A stretch of DNA of 64,000 nt from CAZTTG01 sp964615935 (GTDB lineage Bacteria > Planctomycetota > UBA1135 > GCA-002686595): assembly GCA_964615935.1 (NCBI GenBank), contig CAZTTG010000003.1, forward strand, positions 81,047-145,046. Reading direction: 5' to 3'. A program made the position numbers and the translations under genes. A model generated the notes under the pieces. That model did no database searches. It saw only the letters and a program-made list of their open reading frames with translations, and was not told where the DNA came from. Position 1 is the first letter of the stretch, and the number at the start of each line of letters is the position of its first letter. Positions 8,303 to 15,913 of this stretch are shown here, one piece after another.

Positions 8303-9154
8303 TCACGGCCGCAGCCACTCCCCCTTCGGCAGGAGCAGGTGGGCCAGCTGGTAGAGCAGCATGGCGAAGGGCAGGTAGCCCAGGTAGCCCAGCAGAGGCA
8401 TCTCGAAGACCTCGAGGAAGCCCACCCAGGGCACGTGGTAGATCCACTTGGGGTAGCTCCAGAAGTTCCACAGCTCCCAGAAGAAGCCGCACACGAGCCC
8501 TCCCGCCCACAGGGCCGCCCAAGGGCGCCAGTCGCCGCGGGCGAGGTCGCAGGTCAACGCGCGGCGTCCCAGACGCAGGTTGAGGGCCTCGATCAGGAGC
8601 ACCGGTCCGACCCAGACCAGGGGAAAGCAGTACCGCGGCCAGATCAACGTGGCGGCCAGGGCCGCGGCTCCCAGGACGGCGCAGAGACGCCGCAAGCGCG
8701 TCGTGGCGGGCAGCCGCGGACCGGGCGGCAGGCCCCGGATCCAGCGCGTTCCCCGCAGCCATTCGGACGTCTCGAGGAGGGCCGGTACCACCGTGGAGAA
8801 GCTCAGGCTCGCCAGCAGGGAGTACTCGAGGTCGCTGAAGTGCTCGCGGCCCGCGTACTCCCAGTTCCCGAGGCGCAGGTTGAGGAACTCGAACAGCCAC
8901 CACAGCGGGATTGAGATCGCGAACAGCGCCAGGAAGCGGCGCGGCGAGCGATGCAGCGCGGAGGTCCCATTTCGCCGCAGGCACAGGCCGTCCACCGAGA
9001 GGACGTACCCCAGCCAGAGCGGGAAGAAGAGGGCGTGGGTCCGCAAGCCGTCGAGCCCCCAGTTCAAGGGCCAGCACGTCCCGACCAGCGCCAGTCCGAG
9101 CCACCCGTGCGGGGGCAGCGCTCTTGTCCGGGGGAGTGACTCGGTCGAGAGCAT
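8303..9154 (-). CDS. Polytopic membrane protein with internal duplication, function unknown
   Basis: 283 residues with about seven hydrophobic segments. The two halves align: FFPLWLGYVLSVDGLCLRRNGTSAL followed by WWLFEFLNLRLGNWEY in the first, and CFPLVWVGPVLLIEALNLRLGRRAL followed by FFWELWNFWSYPKWIYHVP in the second. Aromatic WE/FE-N motifs inside membrane helices recall carotenoid/lycopene cyclase-like membrane folds, but I cannot assign a reaction. The start ATG overlaps the stop of the upstream Pgl-like gene (TGATG), so translation is coupled and the two products may act together. Confidence 0.75.
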   Translation of the reverse strand: MLSTESLPRTRALPPHGWLGLALVGTCWPLNWGLDGLRTHALFFPLWLGYVLSVDGLCLRRNGTSALHRSPRRFLALFAISIPLWWLFEFLNLRLGNWEYAGREHFSDLEYSLLASLSFSTVVPALLETSEWLRGTRWIRGLPPGPRLPATTRLRRLCAVLGAAALAATLIWPRYCFPLVWVGPVLLIEALNLRLGRRALTCDLARGDWRPWAALWAGGLVCGFFWELWNFWSYPKWIYHVPWVGFLEVFEMPLLGYLGYLPFAMLLYQLAHLLLPKGEWLRP

Positions 9155-9858
9155 CAGGGCGCGGAGGCGCCCCGGCTCAGGGCGGAGGCGGCGCCCGGGT
9201 CCAGGAGCCAGGCCGCGTCCCGCAGGAGGCGCGCGGGGAGCTCACGCGGATCGACGACCTCCTCCAGCGCTCGCTGCACGGCCTGGGCGCGTTCGACGCC
9301 CTGGGCGACGGCCAGGATCTCGGCGGCTTCCTCGATCACCCGGGGGGTGAGGGTGATCCGACGGCGGGGCTTGCGGATGGCCTCCACCGGCACGTAGAGG
9401 CGCTCTTCCTCGCTCAGGGCGGGCGATCCCGGAAAGAGGGCCGCGATGCTCCCGTCGGAATCGACGCCCAGGAGGACGAGGTCGAAGGAGGGCGGGCACT
9501 CGCGCTCGTAGTCCTCGGCCGCCGCCTCCTGATCGGATTCCTCCGCGGCGATGCGGTGCAGGCGGTAGTCCTCGATCCGCGGGTTCTTCAGCAGGTGCTC
9601 GCTGGCCATCCCGTAGTTGCTCGCCGGGTGATCCTGATGGACGCCGCGCTCGTCGGTGAAGAAGAACTCCACCTGGGACCAGGGGAGCTGGAGCAGCGCG
9701 AGCTCGTCGTAGACGGCCCGCATCCAGGAGCCGCCGGGCAGGGCGAGGGAGCACCAGTCGCGCTCCTTCACCGTGAGCTCGACGCTCCGGCCCATGTGCA
9801 GGGCCACCTGGCGGGCGAGGAGGGTCGGGTCTCGCTCGATGACGAGGTCGAGGGGCAT
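9154..9858 (-). CDS. pgl: 6-phosphogluconolactonase-like protein (SugarP isomerase fold)
   Basis: 234-residue member of the Pgl/NagB-like fold, normally hydrolysing 6-phosphogluconolactone in the oxidative pentose phosphate pathway. Family signatures: LALPGGSWMRAVYDEL (usual GGSTP loop), FFFTDERGV followed by SNYGMASEHLL, and LLGVDSDGSIAALFPGS. In the last motif the usual GxDGHTASLFP has serine in place of the catalytic histidine, so activity is uncertain. The ATG at 9858 is chosen because homology begins there (MPLDLVIERDP); a 7-bp-stem hairpin sits 11 bases upstream. It is translationally coupled to the downstream membrane protein. Confidence 0.75.
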   Translation of the reverse strand: MPLDLVIERDPTLLARQVALHMGRSVELTVKERDWCSLALPGGSWMRAVYDELALLQLPWSQVEFFFTDERGVHQDHPASNYGMASEHLLKNPRIEDYRLHRIAAEESDQEAAAEDYERECPPSFDLVLLGVDSDGSIAALFPGSPALSEEERLYVPVEAIRKPRRRITLTPRVIEEAAEILAVAQGVERAQAVQRALEEVVDPRELPARLLRDAAWLLDPGAASALSRGASAP

Positions 9859-9869
9859 GTTCTGGGTCC

Positions 9870-9886
9870 ACCGGGCTGAGCCCGGT
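9870..9886 (-). promoter_or_regulatory. Leader hairpin just upstream of the pgl-like start
   Basis: Perfect seven-base arms with a three-base loop, ending 11 bases before the start codon at 9858. In an mRNA it would sit on or beside the weak ribosome site (GGTGGACC) and could damp initiation. Together with the G-rich repeat at 9901-9933 it makes a structured leader. The role is inferred. Confidence 0.4.
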
Positions 9887-9900
9887 CCGCTGCGAGCTCC

Positions 9901-9933
9901 GACCCGCCCACCACCCCCCACCCGCCCCGGGGA
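9901..9933 (-). repeat. G-quadruplex-prone repeat, copy 1
   Basis: 33-bp element matching 11267-11299 at 30 of 33 positions in the same orientation. The minus strand carries at least five runs of three or more G separated by one- to four-base loops, a textbook intramolecular G-quadruplex pattern. It lies 43 bp upstream of the pgl-like start, on that gene's sense strand. Confidence 0.75.
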
Positions 9934-10441
9934 CGGCCACTGGGGCGAGTGGTGACGGATGGACCGGGGAATCCGCTGATCCAGGATCGAATCCGATGCC
10001 GCCGCGCTGCCGAGCGGCGCGGCGCCAGGAGCAGGATACCGCCCCTGCGGGCCAATCTCCCGCCGGATTGCCCCGATGGGCCCCGGAGGCGGGGCTTGCG
10101 GGGCCGTCCGGCCCCTCCGTTCCCCTCGATTCCGCCTGGCCGGCCGGGGGCCCAGGTCCCGGGAACCGGGGTGGCTGGAGCCCATGCCGCCCCGGCGAGG
10201 GACCCGCGACCGGCTCGCGAGCGCTCCCCGGGGACACCGCTGGCGGCCTCCGGCGCCCTTTCCCGCGGTGGCGCGGGTTTGGCATCCCGGATCTCAAGGC
10301 GAGCGGAGGGGCGGACGATGAAGCCAGCCAGGCCGGGCCGATCGCGTCCCGGTCCGTGGGCCGCTCCCCGGAAGGAGCCAGGGCGCCGATCGAGCGCCCC
10401 GGGGGCGCCCTTCGTCCACGACCCGTTCGCCGAGGACCCAC

Positions 10442-11209
10442 ATGCACAGCCTGGATCGCGGGCAAGGGGGCCGGCCGCAGAGCCGGCAGGGAGGCCTGGT
10501 CGTCAGCGTCGATGCACTGGCCGGAGAGTCCTTCGAGGGCCGGGTCATCGATCTCACCGACACCTCGGTCCTGATCGAGTTCCCCCTTCCGGATGGACCC
10601 GATCTGCCCATCGCCGAGGCCACCGAGCTCGTCTTCACCGGCGAGAACCTGGCCTCTCCCCGCATCGCCAACGCGCGCGTCGCCTCCTGGAGGGGCGACG
10701 GGACCTCCACCTTCTACCGATTCACGATCAAGCGCTCGGACAGCGCGGCCCTCAGCATCGCGGAGTTCGAGCACCGCTCGTGGCGGATCACGCCCTGCGA
10801 CGACTGCTACGTCGGCCTCGGCTGGGATCAGGAGGGGAAGGAGGAGTCCGTCAGCGCCTCCCTGGGGGACATCTCGGAGAGCGGCGTCTCGGCGCTGCTG
10901 GGGGCCGAGGCCGATCGGGCCCTGGTCAAGGCACAGGGCAGCCGACCTCCGACGGACCGCTGGAAGCTCCGGGTGACCACCCGCCTGCCGGGAAACGAGG
11001 AGCCGCTCAGCGTCCCCGGCTGGGTGCTCTACCGCGTGCAGGCAGATTCGATGATCAAGTACGGCGTCGAGTTCCAGAGCGGCGTGGGGACGCTTCCGGA
11101 CGGGCAGGTGCAGACCGTGGCCGAGCACCTGATCCGCTATCAGGACGAGGTGATCCGCCGGGCGACCTGCCTGCCCGAGGCGACGGCGGGCTCGCAGGAG
11201 GCGGGCTAG
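10442..11209 (+). CDS. Tandem PilZ-like domain protein
   Basis: 255 residues, no signal peptide or membrane helix. Two beta-barrel-like halves are visible. The first (about 15-110) has RVIDLTDTSVLIEFP and ends in ARVASWRGDGTSTFYRF. The second (about 110-235) has GDISESGVSALL, which fits the DxSxxG half of the PilZ cyclic-di-GMP signature, followed by WVLYRVQADSMIKYGVEF, the usual last strand. The RxxxR half of the signature is not clean (HRSWR has RxxR), so ligand binding is uncertain. GAGGA seven bases before the ATG supports the start. The gene stands alone between two G-rich repeats. Confidence 0.65.
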   Translation: MHSLDRGQGGRPQSRQGGLVVSVDALAGESFEGRVIDLTDTSVLIEFPLPDGPDLPIAEATELVFTGENLASPRIANARVASWRGDGTSTFYRFTIKRSDSAALSIAEFEHRSWRITPCDDCYVGLGWDQEGKEESVSASLGDISESGVSALLGAEADRALVKAQGSRPPTDRWKLRVTTRLPGNEEPLSVPGWVLYRVQADSMIKYGVEFQSGVGTLPDGQVQTVAEHLIRYQDEVIRRATCLPEATAGSQEAG

Positions 11210-11266
11210 CTCGAGCCGCCCGCGGGCGGGATGAGGGGCGGGCCCCCGCCGCCGAGGCGGCGCCTC

Positions 11267-11299
11267 GACCCACCCACCACCCCCCGCCCGCCCAGGGGA
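11267..11299 (-). repeat. G-quadruplex-prone repeat, copy 2
   Basis: Same element as 9901-9933 (30 of 33 identical, same orientation). The minus strand reads as consecutive runs of three to six G. It lies 58 bp after the PilZ-like stop, so the two copies bracket that gene 1366 bp apart. Confidence 0.7.
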
Positions 11300-11431
11300 T
11301 CGGGCCGGGGCGGGATCGGTTGCGGACGCCGTCGGAGAATCCCGGGCCTTCGCCCCTACCCTCTCGGGTGGCCGAGTCCGCCGCCTCTCCCTTCCCTTGC
11401 CCCGGCTCGGCGGCTAGCATTCCCCGCCCTC

Positions 11432-11507
11432 GGGGACGTAGCTCAGCTGGTAGAGCGCTGCGTTCGCAACGCAGAGGTCGAGGGTTCGAGTCCCTTCGTC
11501 TCCACCA
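11432..11507 (+). tRNA. tRNA-Ala (anticodon CGC)
   Basis: Complete cloverleaf of 76 bases with encoded CCA. The acceptor is GGGGACG pairing CGTCTCC with one G-U. The D arm is GCTC/GAGC, the anticodon stem CTGCG/CGCAG encloses TTCGCAA with CGC at 34-36, and the T arm has GGGTTCGAGTCCC. Discriminator A fits alanine. A TAGCAT -10-like hexamer at 11415-11420 lies about 12 bp upstream; no good -35 is seen. A 12-bp hairpin terminator follows. Confidence 0.96.
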
Positions 11508-11517
11508 CCCCGCACAA

Positions 11518-11555
11518 TCCGGGCCGACCCTCCCCATCCGGGTGGTCGGCCCGGA
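11518..11555 (+). terminator. Terminator after tRNA-Ala
   Basis: Perfect 12-base inverted repeat (11518-11529 with 11544-11555) and a 14-base loop, starting 11 bases after the tRNA CCA end. It has no U-run but is very stable. Confidence 0.7.
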
Positions 11556-11639
11556 GTCGTCCGAGGCCCCCGGCCCACGAGGGGTGGACCTCGGGAGACG
11601 CCGCGCCGGCGAGCAGCTCCAGCGCCGGGTCCAGCGCCT

Positions 11640-11657
11640 CGGCGGTCCACACCGCCG
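11640..11657 (-). terminator. Possible terminator after RNase D gene
   Basis: Seven-base perfect arms with a four-base loop, 37 bp beyond the stop codon at 11694 on the minus strand. Confidence 0.4.
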
Positions 11658-11693
11658 CGTCTCGGGATGGATGGCCGGCCGGAAGGACGCGGC

Positions 11694-12899
11694 TCAGCGG
11701 CGTCGACCTCGGCCGCTGCGCCGGCCGCCGTTCTTCCGGTAGGCCCGGATCGCCCCGGCCACGGCCTCGATCACCTCGTCCCCGAAGGCCTCGACCTGCC
11801 AGGGCAGGATGCCCTCGGTGGCGCGCACCTCCTCCAGCGCGCGCGGCTTGCCCCGGGCCAGGCGCAGGAGGACCAGGCGGTTCAGCACCAGGGAGGAGTC
11901 ATAGCCCTCACGGCGCGCGCGCTCCTTGCGCCACTGCTTGAGGGCCTCGTGGACCTCCAGGTCGAGCTCGGACCAGCCGCCGGTCCCGTCGCGGCTGCGC
12001 GGCTCGGGCAGTCTCTTCAGGGGCCCCAGGCGGCGAGCCTCCTCCAGGGCCCGCAGCACCCGCTCGCCCATGCTGCGCGAGTGCCGGGCGGGGAAGCCCT
12101 TGATCCCCCCCAGATCGTCCGGCCTGGCGGGCGCCCGCTGGGCGAGGTTCAGGAGCGCCGAGCTGTTCAGCACGCGGAAGGGCGGCTGATCGCGCTCCCG
12201 GGCCAGCTCGTCGCGCAGGATGAAGAGGCTGCGCAGGCGCTGGAGCTCGATCGGGGCGAGCTTGCGGGCGCCCTTGATGCGGATGAACTCGTCGGGGTCG
12301 AAGTGCGCCTCCACGGGGGCGAGCTGCTCCAGTCGACGACACTCGCCCTCGACGATCATGGTGCGCCCCAGCTCCTCGAGCTCCGCCTGCTGATCGTGCA
12401 TCAGAGCGATCAGGAAGTGCGTGTCCAGGCGCGCGTAGTCCACCTGCTTCGCGGAGAGCGGCCGCTGGCTCCAGTTGGAGCGCTGCATCGACTTGTCCAG
12501 CTCGATGCCGAAGCGCTCGTTCAGGACGCTGGCCAGCCCGGGGTGCTCGATCCCCAGCGCCGACGCCGCCACGCGCGTGTCGAACAGCCCCGCGAACCGG
12601 AAGCCGTAGTCCCGCTTGAGGATCAGGACGTCGTACTCCCCGTCGTGGAAGACCTTGACCCTCTCCGGATCGGCGAGTACCTCCCCCAGGGGGCGGATGT
12701 CGATCTCCGCCAGCGGATCGAGCAGGTAGTCGACCCCCCCCGCGGTGAGCTGGATCAGGCAGACCTTCTCGCGGTAGTTGAAGAAGGAGTCCGCCTCGGT
12801 GTCGACCGCGATCTCGCGCTCCCCCTCCAGCGCCTCCAGCAGCCCCTCCAGGCCCAACTCGTCCTGGACCAGGGTCGGGGCGGGCAGATCGGAGGCCAT
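11694..12899 (-). CDS. rnd: Ribonuclease D (DEDDy 3'-5' exonuclease with HRDC)
   Basis: 401-residue exoribonuclease for 3' trimming of stable RNAs such as tRNA precursors. DEDDy motifs are all present: AVDTEAD (D33, E35) in ExoI, FHDGEYDVLIL in ExoII and DYARLDTHFL in ExoIII with the tyrosine. One HRDC domain follows at about residues 210-290 (LRSLFILRDELARERDQPPFRVLNS), and a basic C-terminus ends in RRSGRGRRR. The position between tRNA-Ala and tRNA-Asp fits tRNA maturation. The ATG has no Shine-Dalgarno; instead the leader is C-rich and carries CACCTCC, which mimics the anti-SD. Confidence 0.93.
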   Translation of the reverse strand: MASDLPAPTLVQDELGLEGLLEALEGEREIAVDTEADSFFNYREKVCLIQLTAGGVDYLLDPLAEIDIRPLGEVLADPERVKVFHDGEYDVLILKRDYGFRFAGLFDTRVAASALGIEHPGLASVLNERFGIELDKSMQRSNWSQRPLSAKQVDYARLDTHFLIALMHDQQAELEELGRTMIVEGECRRLEQLAPVEAHFDPDEFIRIKGARKLAPIELQRLRSLFILRDELARERDQPPFRVLNSSALLNLAQRAPARPDDLGGIKGFPARHSRSMGERVLRALEEARRLGPLKRLPEPRSRDGTGGWSELDLEVHEALKQWRKERARREGYDSSLVLNRLVLLRLARGKPRALEEVRATEGILPWQVEAFGDEVIEAVAGAIRAYRKNGGRRSGRGRRR

Positions 12900-12903
12900 G
12901 CGT

Positions 12904-12930
12904 GGAGGTGGGGGGGCTGGGGGAAGGGGG
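12904..12930 (+). promoter_or_regulatory. G-rich tract upstream of rnd (G-quadruplex candidate)
   Basis: The plus strand has G runs of 7, 5 and 5 (12910-12916, 12919-12923, 12926-12930), enough for four G3 tracts with loops of 1, 2 and 4. It starts four bases upstream of the rnd start codon, on the template strand for that gene; the corresponding RNA leader is C-rich. Confidence 0.5.
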
Positions 12931-13044
12931 CCTCGCCCAGCCTAGCGGGGCTCCCCGGCAGGACAAAGCGGCCCGGCCGAGGACCCTGCCGACAAGGCCC
13001 TCAGCGGCGCTGGCGCGGGCTCCGCCGCGCCCCGCCCCCGACGA

Positions 13045-13075
13045 AGAAGCCCTCGCGCCGGGGCGGAGGGCTTCT
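13045..13075 (-). terminator. Terminator after tRNA-Asp
   Basis: Perfect ten-base arms (13045-13054 with 13066-13075) around an 11-base GC loop, beginning 13 bases beyond the 3' end of the minus-strand tRNA-Asp and followed by TTCGTC. Confidence 0.65.
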
Positions 13076-13088
13076 GCGGTGTGCGGGA

Positions 13089-13165
13089 TGGCGAGGATGA
13101 CGGGACTTGAACCCGCAACCTCCGGCGTGACAGGCCGGCACTCTAACCAATTGAGCTACATCCCC
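13089..13165 (-). tRNA. tRNA-Asp (anticodon GTC)
   Basis: Complete 77-base tRNA on the minus strand including encoded CCA. Acceptor GGGGATG pairs CATCCTC (one G-U), discriminator G as expected for aspartate, anticodon stem CCGGC/GCCGG with loop CTGTCAC (GTC), T arm with GGGTTCAAGTCCC. Confidence 0.96.
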
Positions 13166-13178
13166 GCTGAGGGGCGGA

Positions 13179-13207
13179 AGTATAGCCCCGAGGGGGCGAT
13201 TGCCGAA
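13179..13207 (-). promoter_or_regulatory. Candidate promoter of tRNA-Asp
   Basis: TATACT (five of six to the -10 consensus) at 13179-13184 on the minus strand, placing transcription start about seven bases before the tRNA. The -35 region at 17-bp spacing (TTCGGC) is poor. Confidence 0.35.
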
Positions 13208-13229
13208 CCCCTGGAAATCCAAAAGCGCC

Positions 13230-13253
13230 CCCCTCCGCCGGGCTCGAACCGGC
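13230..13253 (-). other. Orphan tRNA T-arm-like hairpin
   Basis: On the minus strand this has a perfect five-base stem with a seven-base loop and an exact B-box-like core (GGTTCGAGCCC), followed by GGAGGGG, which could be an acceptor 3' strand. No matching 5' acceptor, D arm or anticodon arm lies upstream. A TTTT run follows 12 bases after the stem, so it may simply end transcription of the ABC exporter operon (stop codon at 13278). Confidence 0.3.
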
Positions 13254-13277
13254 AGGACCGGCCGGCGCGGGGCTCCC

Positions 13278-15908
13278 CTAGCCGGGCGCCCGCACCGCCG
13301 CCACCGCGTCCAGGCGGTTCGTGCGCCAGACGGGGTAGAGGGCGGCCAGCAGGACGATGACGACCGCGCCCACGAGCCCCTGCCAGAGCCACGGACCCGC
13401 GCCCGGCCGCGGCAGCGGCAGGTCCGAGATCACCGACAGGGCCTCCACGATCACCGGGACCAGGCTGGCGCCCACCAGGACTCCCAGGCCGCCGCCCAGG
13501 AGTCCGATGACCGCCGACTCGAGCAGCACCGCCCCAGCCACCTGGCGCCGGGTCGTGCCCAGGGCCTTGAGGAGCCCCATCTCCCGGGCCCGCTCGAGGG
13601 CCGCCAGGAGCTGCCCGTTGAGCACCCCCAGACCCGCCAGCGCCACGGTGAGCGCCAGGATGACGTCGAAGAGAACGAAGTCCCGGGCGATGTCGCTCAC
13701 GGCCCAGTCGAAGAAGTAGTCCCCTCCCTGGATTGTGAACCGCTCATCCGGATAGAGCTCCCCCAGGGCGGTGCGCACCACTCCGTGGTCGGCCCCCGGC
13801 TCCATGCGCACCGCCAGGTTGACGACCTGCTCGGTGTCGATGCAGAAGTAGCGGCGCATGAACTGGCCGTCCATGACCGCGTAGAGGCGCTCGTCGGGAT
13901 AGGGGAAGTACCCGTAGGCGTCCGAGATGGCGATGACCGGGTGGCTCTCGGTGGCGCCGGCGCCGGTGCGCAGGTGGATCTCGTCCCCCACGCCCTTCTC
14001 GCGCTGGCGCGCCAGCCGCGAGGAGAGGATCACCCCGCCCTCCTTCATCCGATCCACCAGGCGCGGATCGTCGAGACACGGCCCGTAGCGCGCCAGCTCA
14101 TCCGGATCCACCCCGACCAGGAGGTGCGGGACGTAGTTGCGCACGTCGGCTGCCTCCACGCCCAGGACGCCGGGGTACCGGTGGAGCTGGGCCGACACCT
14201 CCTCGAAGGACATCGTGAACCCGGAGGGCTCCTCGAACTCGGAGGAGTACTCCCGCACGATCACCTTGTCGAGGAAGGCCTCGCGGCCCCAGGTCGTGAC
14301 CTCGGCCTCCAGGCTGGCGGTCATGCCCCGCAGGCCGACGAAGCTGGCGGTGACCAGGGCGATGCCCGCCACCGCGCCGGCCACGCGCGTCGAGCCCCGC
14401 TGGACCGAGCGCGTGGCCATCCGGCCGGCCAGGGGCCACAAGAGCTCGAAGGGGCGGGTCAACACCAGACAGATGCCGCTCACCAGAACGGGCACCAACA
14501 GGGGCAGGCAGATGAAGAGCGCCAGCACGCCCAGCCCCAGGAGGATCACACGGCTCAGCTCGGCCTGGGTTTCGCCGATCACCGGCACGATCAGGAAGTA
14601 GGTGGCCGGCAGGACGAAGGCCAGGAGCACCGCGGTGAAGACCTGGAAGCCCCGCCGGAGGCCGCGGTCCCGGGCCAGGGCCTCTCCCCGCAGGGCGGCC
14701 ACGGTGCTGGTGCCCCGCGCGCGCAGGAGCGGATACACGGAGCCCATGAGGGCGATCAGCACCCCCACCGCGGCCAGGGTGCCCACCTCCCCCCAGGGGA
14801 CGTCGAACACCTTGGTCGGGTGGCCCGTCCCGAAGGTGGTGACCCCCACGATCAGGAGGACGCGGGCCATGAGCAGGCCGCCCGCCAGGCCGAGCGCCCC
14901 CCCCAGGCCGGCCAGCACCAGGGCCTCGGTCAGGAAGATCCGCGCCACCTGCGCGCGCGTGGCCCCCAGGGCGGTGAGCGTCCCCACCTCGCGCACCCGC
15001 TCGATGAGCGAGACCGACAGGGTGTGGAAGATCACGTACAGGCCCAGCACCATCGCCAGGAGGCCGGCGAAGCGCACGCCGTTGCGGAAGGCGCGCTCGT
15101 CGGCCGCCTGCCCCACGATCACGCTGCGCTTGAGCTCGTAGGAGTAGGCCTGGGCCAGGCTGGCCTCGGTGCGCTCGGCGTCCACCTGAGCCTCGCGGTT
15201 GGCCCAGTAGACGGTGTGGATGTTGGCGCCCTCGTACAGGGGCCTCCCGTACTGGTAGTCGACGATGACGACGCGGCCCTTCGATCGGTGGCCCAGCTTC
15301 TGGCGGTCCAGCACCCCGACCACCTCGAAGACCCCCCGCGCCGGGGGGCTCTCGGGCTCCCGACCGAGGACCTCCCACTCCCCCTCCACGCAGCGCCGTC
15401 GGGGAGCCCGCGTGGGCCGCGCGATGAGGACCCGGTCACCGAGCTCCAGCTCGAGCTGTTCGGCCAGCTCGGTCCCCACCAGCACCTCTCGCGCGGAGCC
15501 GTCCGCCACCAGGTGGCGACCCCGGACGAGCTCGTAGGCGGCCAGGGCGGGCGCGTGCTCGGCGTCCATGGCGACCAGATGGACCGCCGTCGGTCGGACG
15601 CGCGCCGGCTCCTGGCCCCGCACCGGGAAGAGGCGCGCCTCGTGCTGGAAGGCCGCCACCACGTCGCGCACCCCGGCGGTCTCCTCCAGCTCCTGGCGCG
15701 GATCGCCGGCCCGGGCGCTGGGGCTGATGGCGATCTCCGCCTGCCAGGCGGCGTCGGGCGCGGTCGAGCGCGCCAGGACCGAGTTGTGGTCGAGGGTGAA
15801 GATGCCCACCACGGTGGCGATGCCCACCGCGATGCCGGCCACCGAGAAGAGGGTGCGCCCCGGCCGCTGGAGCAGGCTGCGCCGAGCGATGGTGATCGCC
15901 AGTCCCAT
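13278..15908 (-). CDS. FtsX-family ABC transporter permease
   Basis: 876-residue inner-membrane permease with the double-FtsX layout. Helix 1 is at about residues 18-38 (RTLFSVAGIAVGIATVVGIF), then a large periplasmic MacB-like domain (PTAVHLVAMDAEHAPALAAYELVRGRHL). A first FtsX domain (VREVGTLTALGATRAQVARIFL, FAGLLAMVLGLYVIFHTLSV) is followed by a second periplasmic domain and a second FtsX domain (REMGLLKALGTTRRQVAGAVLL). Such permeases pair with LolD/MacB-type ATPases to extract lipoproteins or move peptides across the envelope. The ATG at 15908 lies five bp after the ATPase stop, and an upstream extension of the frame is ATPase sequence in another frame. Confidence 0.88.
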   Translation of the reverse strand: MGLAITIARRSLLQRPGRTLFSVAGIAVGIATVVGIFTLDHNSVLARSTAPDAAWQAEIAISPSARAGDPRQELEETAGVRDVVAAFQHEARLFPVRGQEPARVRPTAVHLVAMDAEHAPALAAYELVRGRHLVADGSAREVLVGTELAEQLELELGDRVLIARPTRAPRRRCVEGEWEVLGREPESPPARGVFEVVGVLDRQKLGHRSKGRVVIVDYQYGRPLYEGANIHTVYWANREAQVDAERTEASLAQAYSYELKRSVIVGQAADERAFRNGVRFAGLLAMVLGLYVIFHTLSVSLIERVREVGTLTALGATRAQVARIFLTEALVLAGLGGALGLAGGLLMARVLLIVGVTTFGTGHPTKVFDVPWGEVGTLAAVGVLIALMGSVYPLLRARGTSTVAALRGEALARDRGLRRGFQVFTAVLLAFVLPATYFLIVPVIGETQAELSRVILLGLGVLALFICLPLLVPVLVSGICLVLTRPFELLWPLAGRMATRSVQRGSTRVAGAVAGIALVTASFVGLRGMTASLEAEVTTWGREAFLDKVIVREYSSEFEEPSGFTMSFEEVSAQLHRYPGVLGVEAADVRNYVPHLLVGVDPDELARYGPCLDDPRLVDRMKEGGVILSSRLARQREKGVGDEIHLRTGAGATESHPVIAISDAYGYFPYPDERLYAVMDGQFMRRYFCIDTEQVVNLAVRMEPGADHGVVRTALGELYPDERFTIQGGDYFFDWAVSDIARDFVLFDVILALTVALAGLGVLNGQLLAALERAREMGLLKALGTTRRQVAGAVLLESAVIGLLGGGLGVLVGASLVPVIVEALSVISDLPLPRPGAGPWLWQGLVGAVVIVLLAALYPVWRTNRLDAVAAVRAPG

Positions 15909-15913
15909 GCCGA

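Larger units (their letters stand above)
9859..10441. other. 583-bp divergent intergenic region (pgl-like / PilZ-like)
   Basis: No supportable coding sequence. It holds the pgl leader hairpin and G-rich repeat at its left end. At 10268-10284 there is a weak sigma-54-like match: GG and GC dinucleotides exactly ten bases apart within GTGGCGCGGGTTTGGCA, about 160 bp before the PilZ-like start. It has three mismatches to the extended consensus, so this is only a candidate. Confidence 0.4.
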
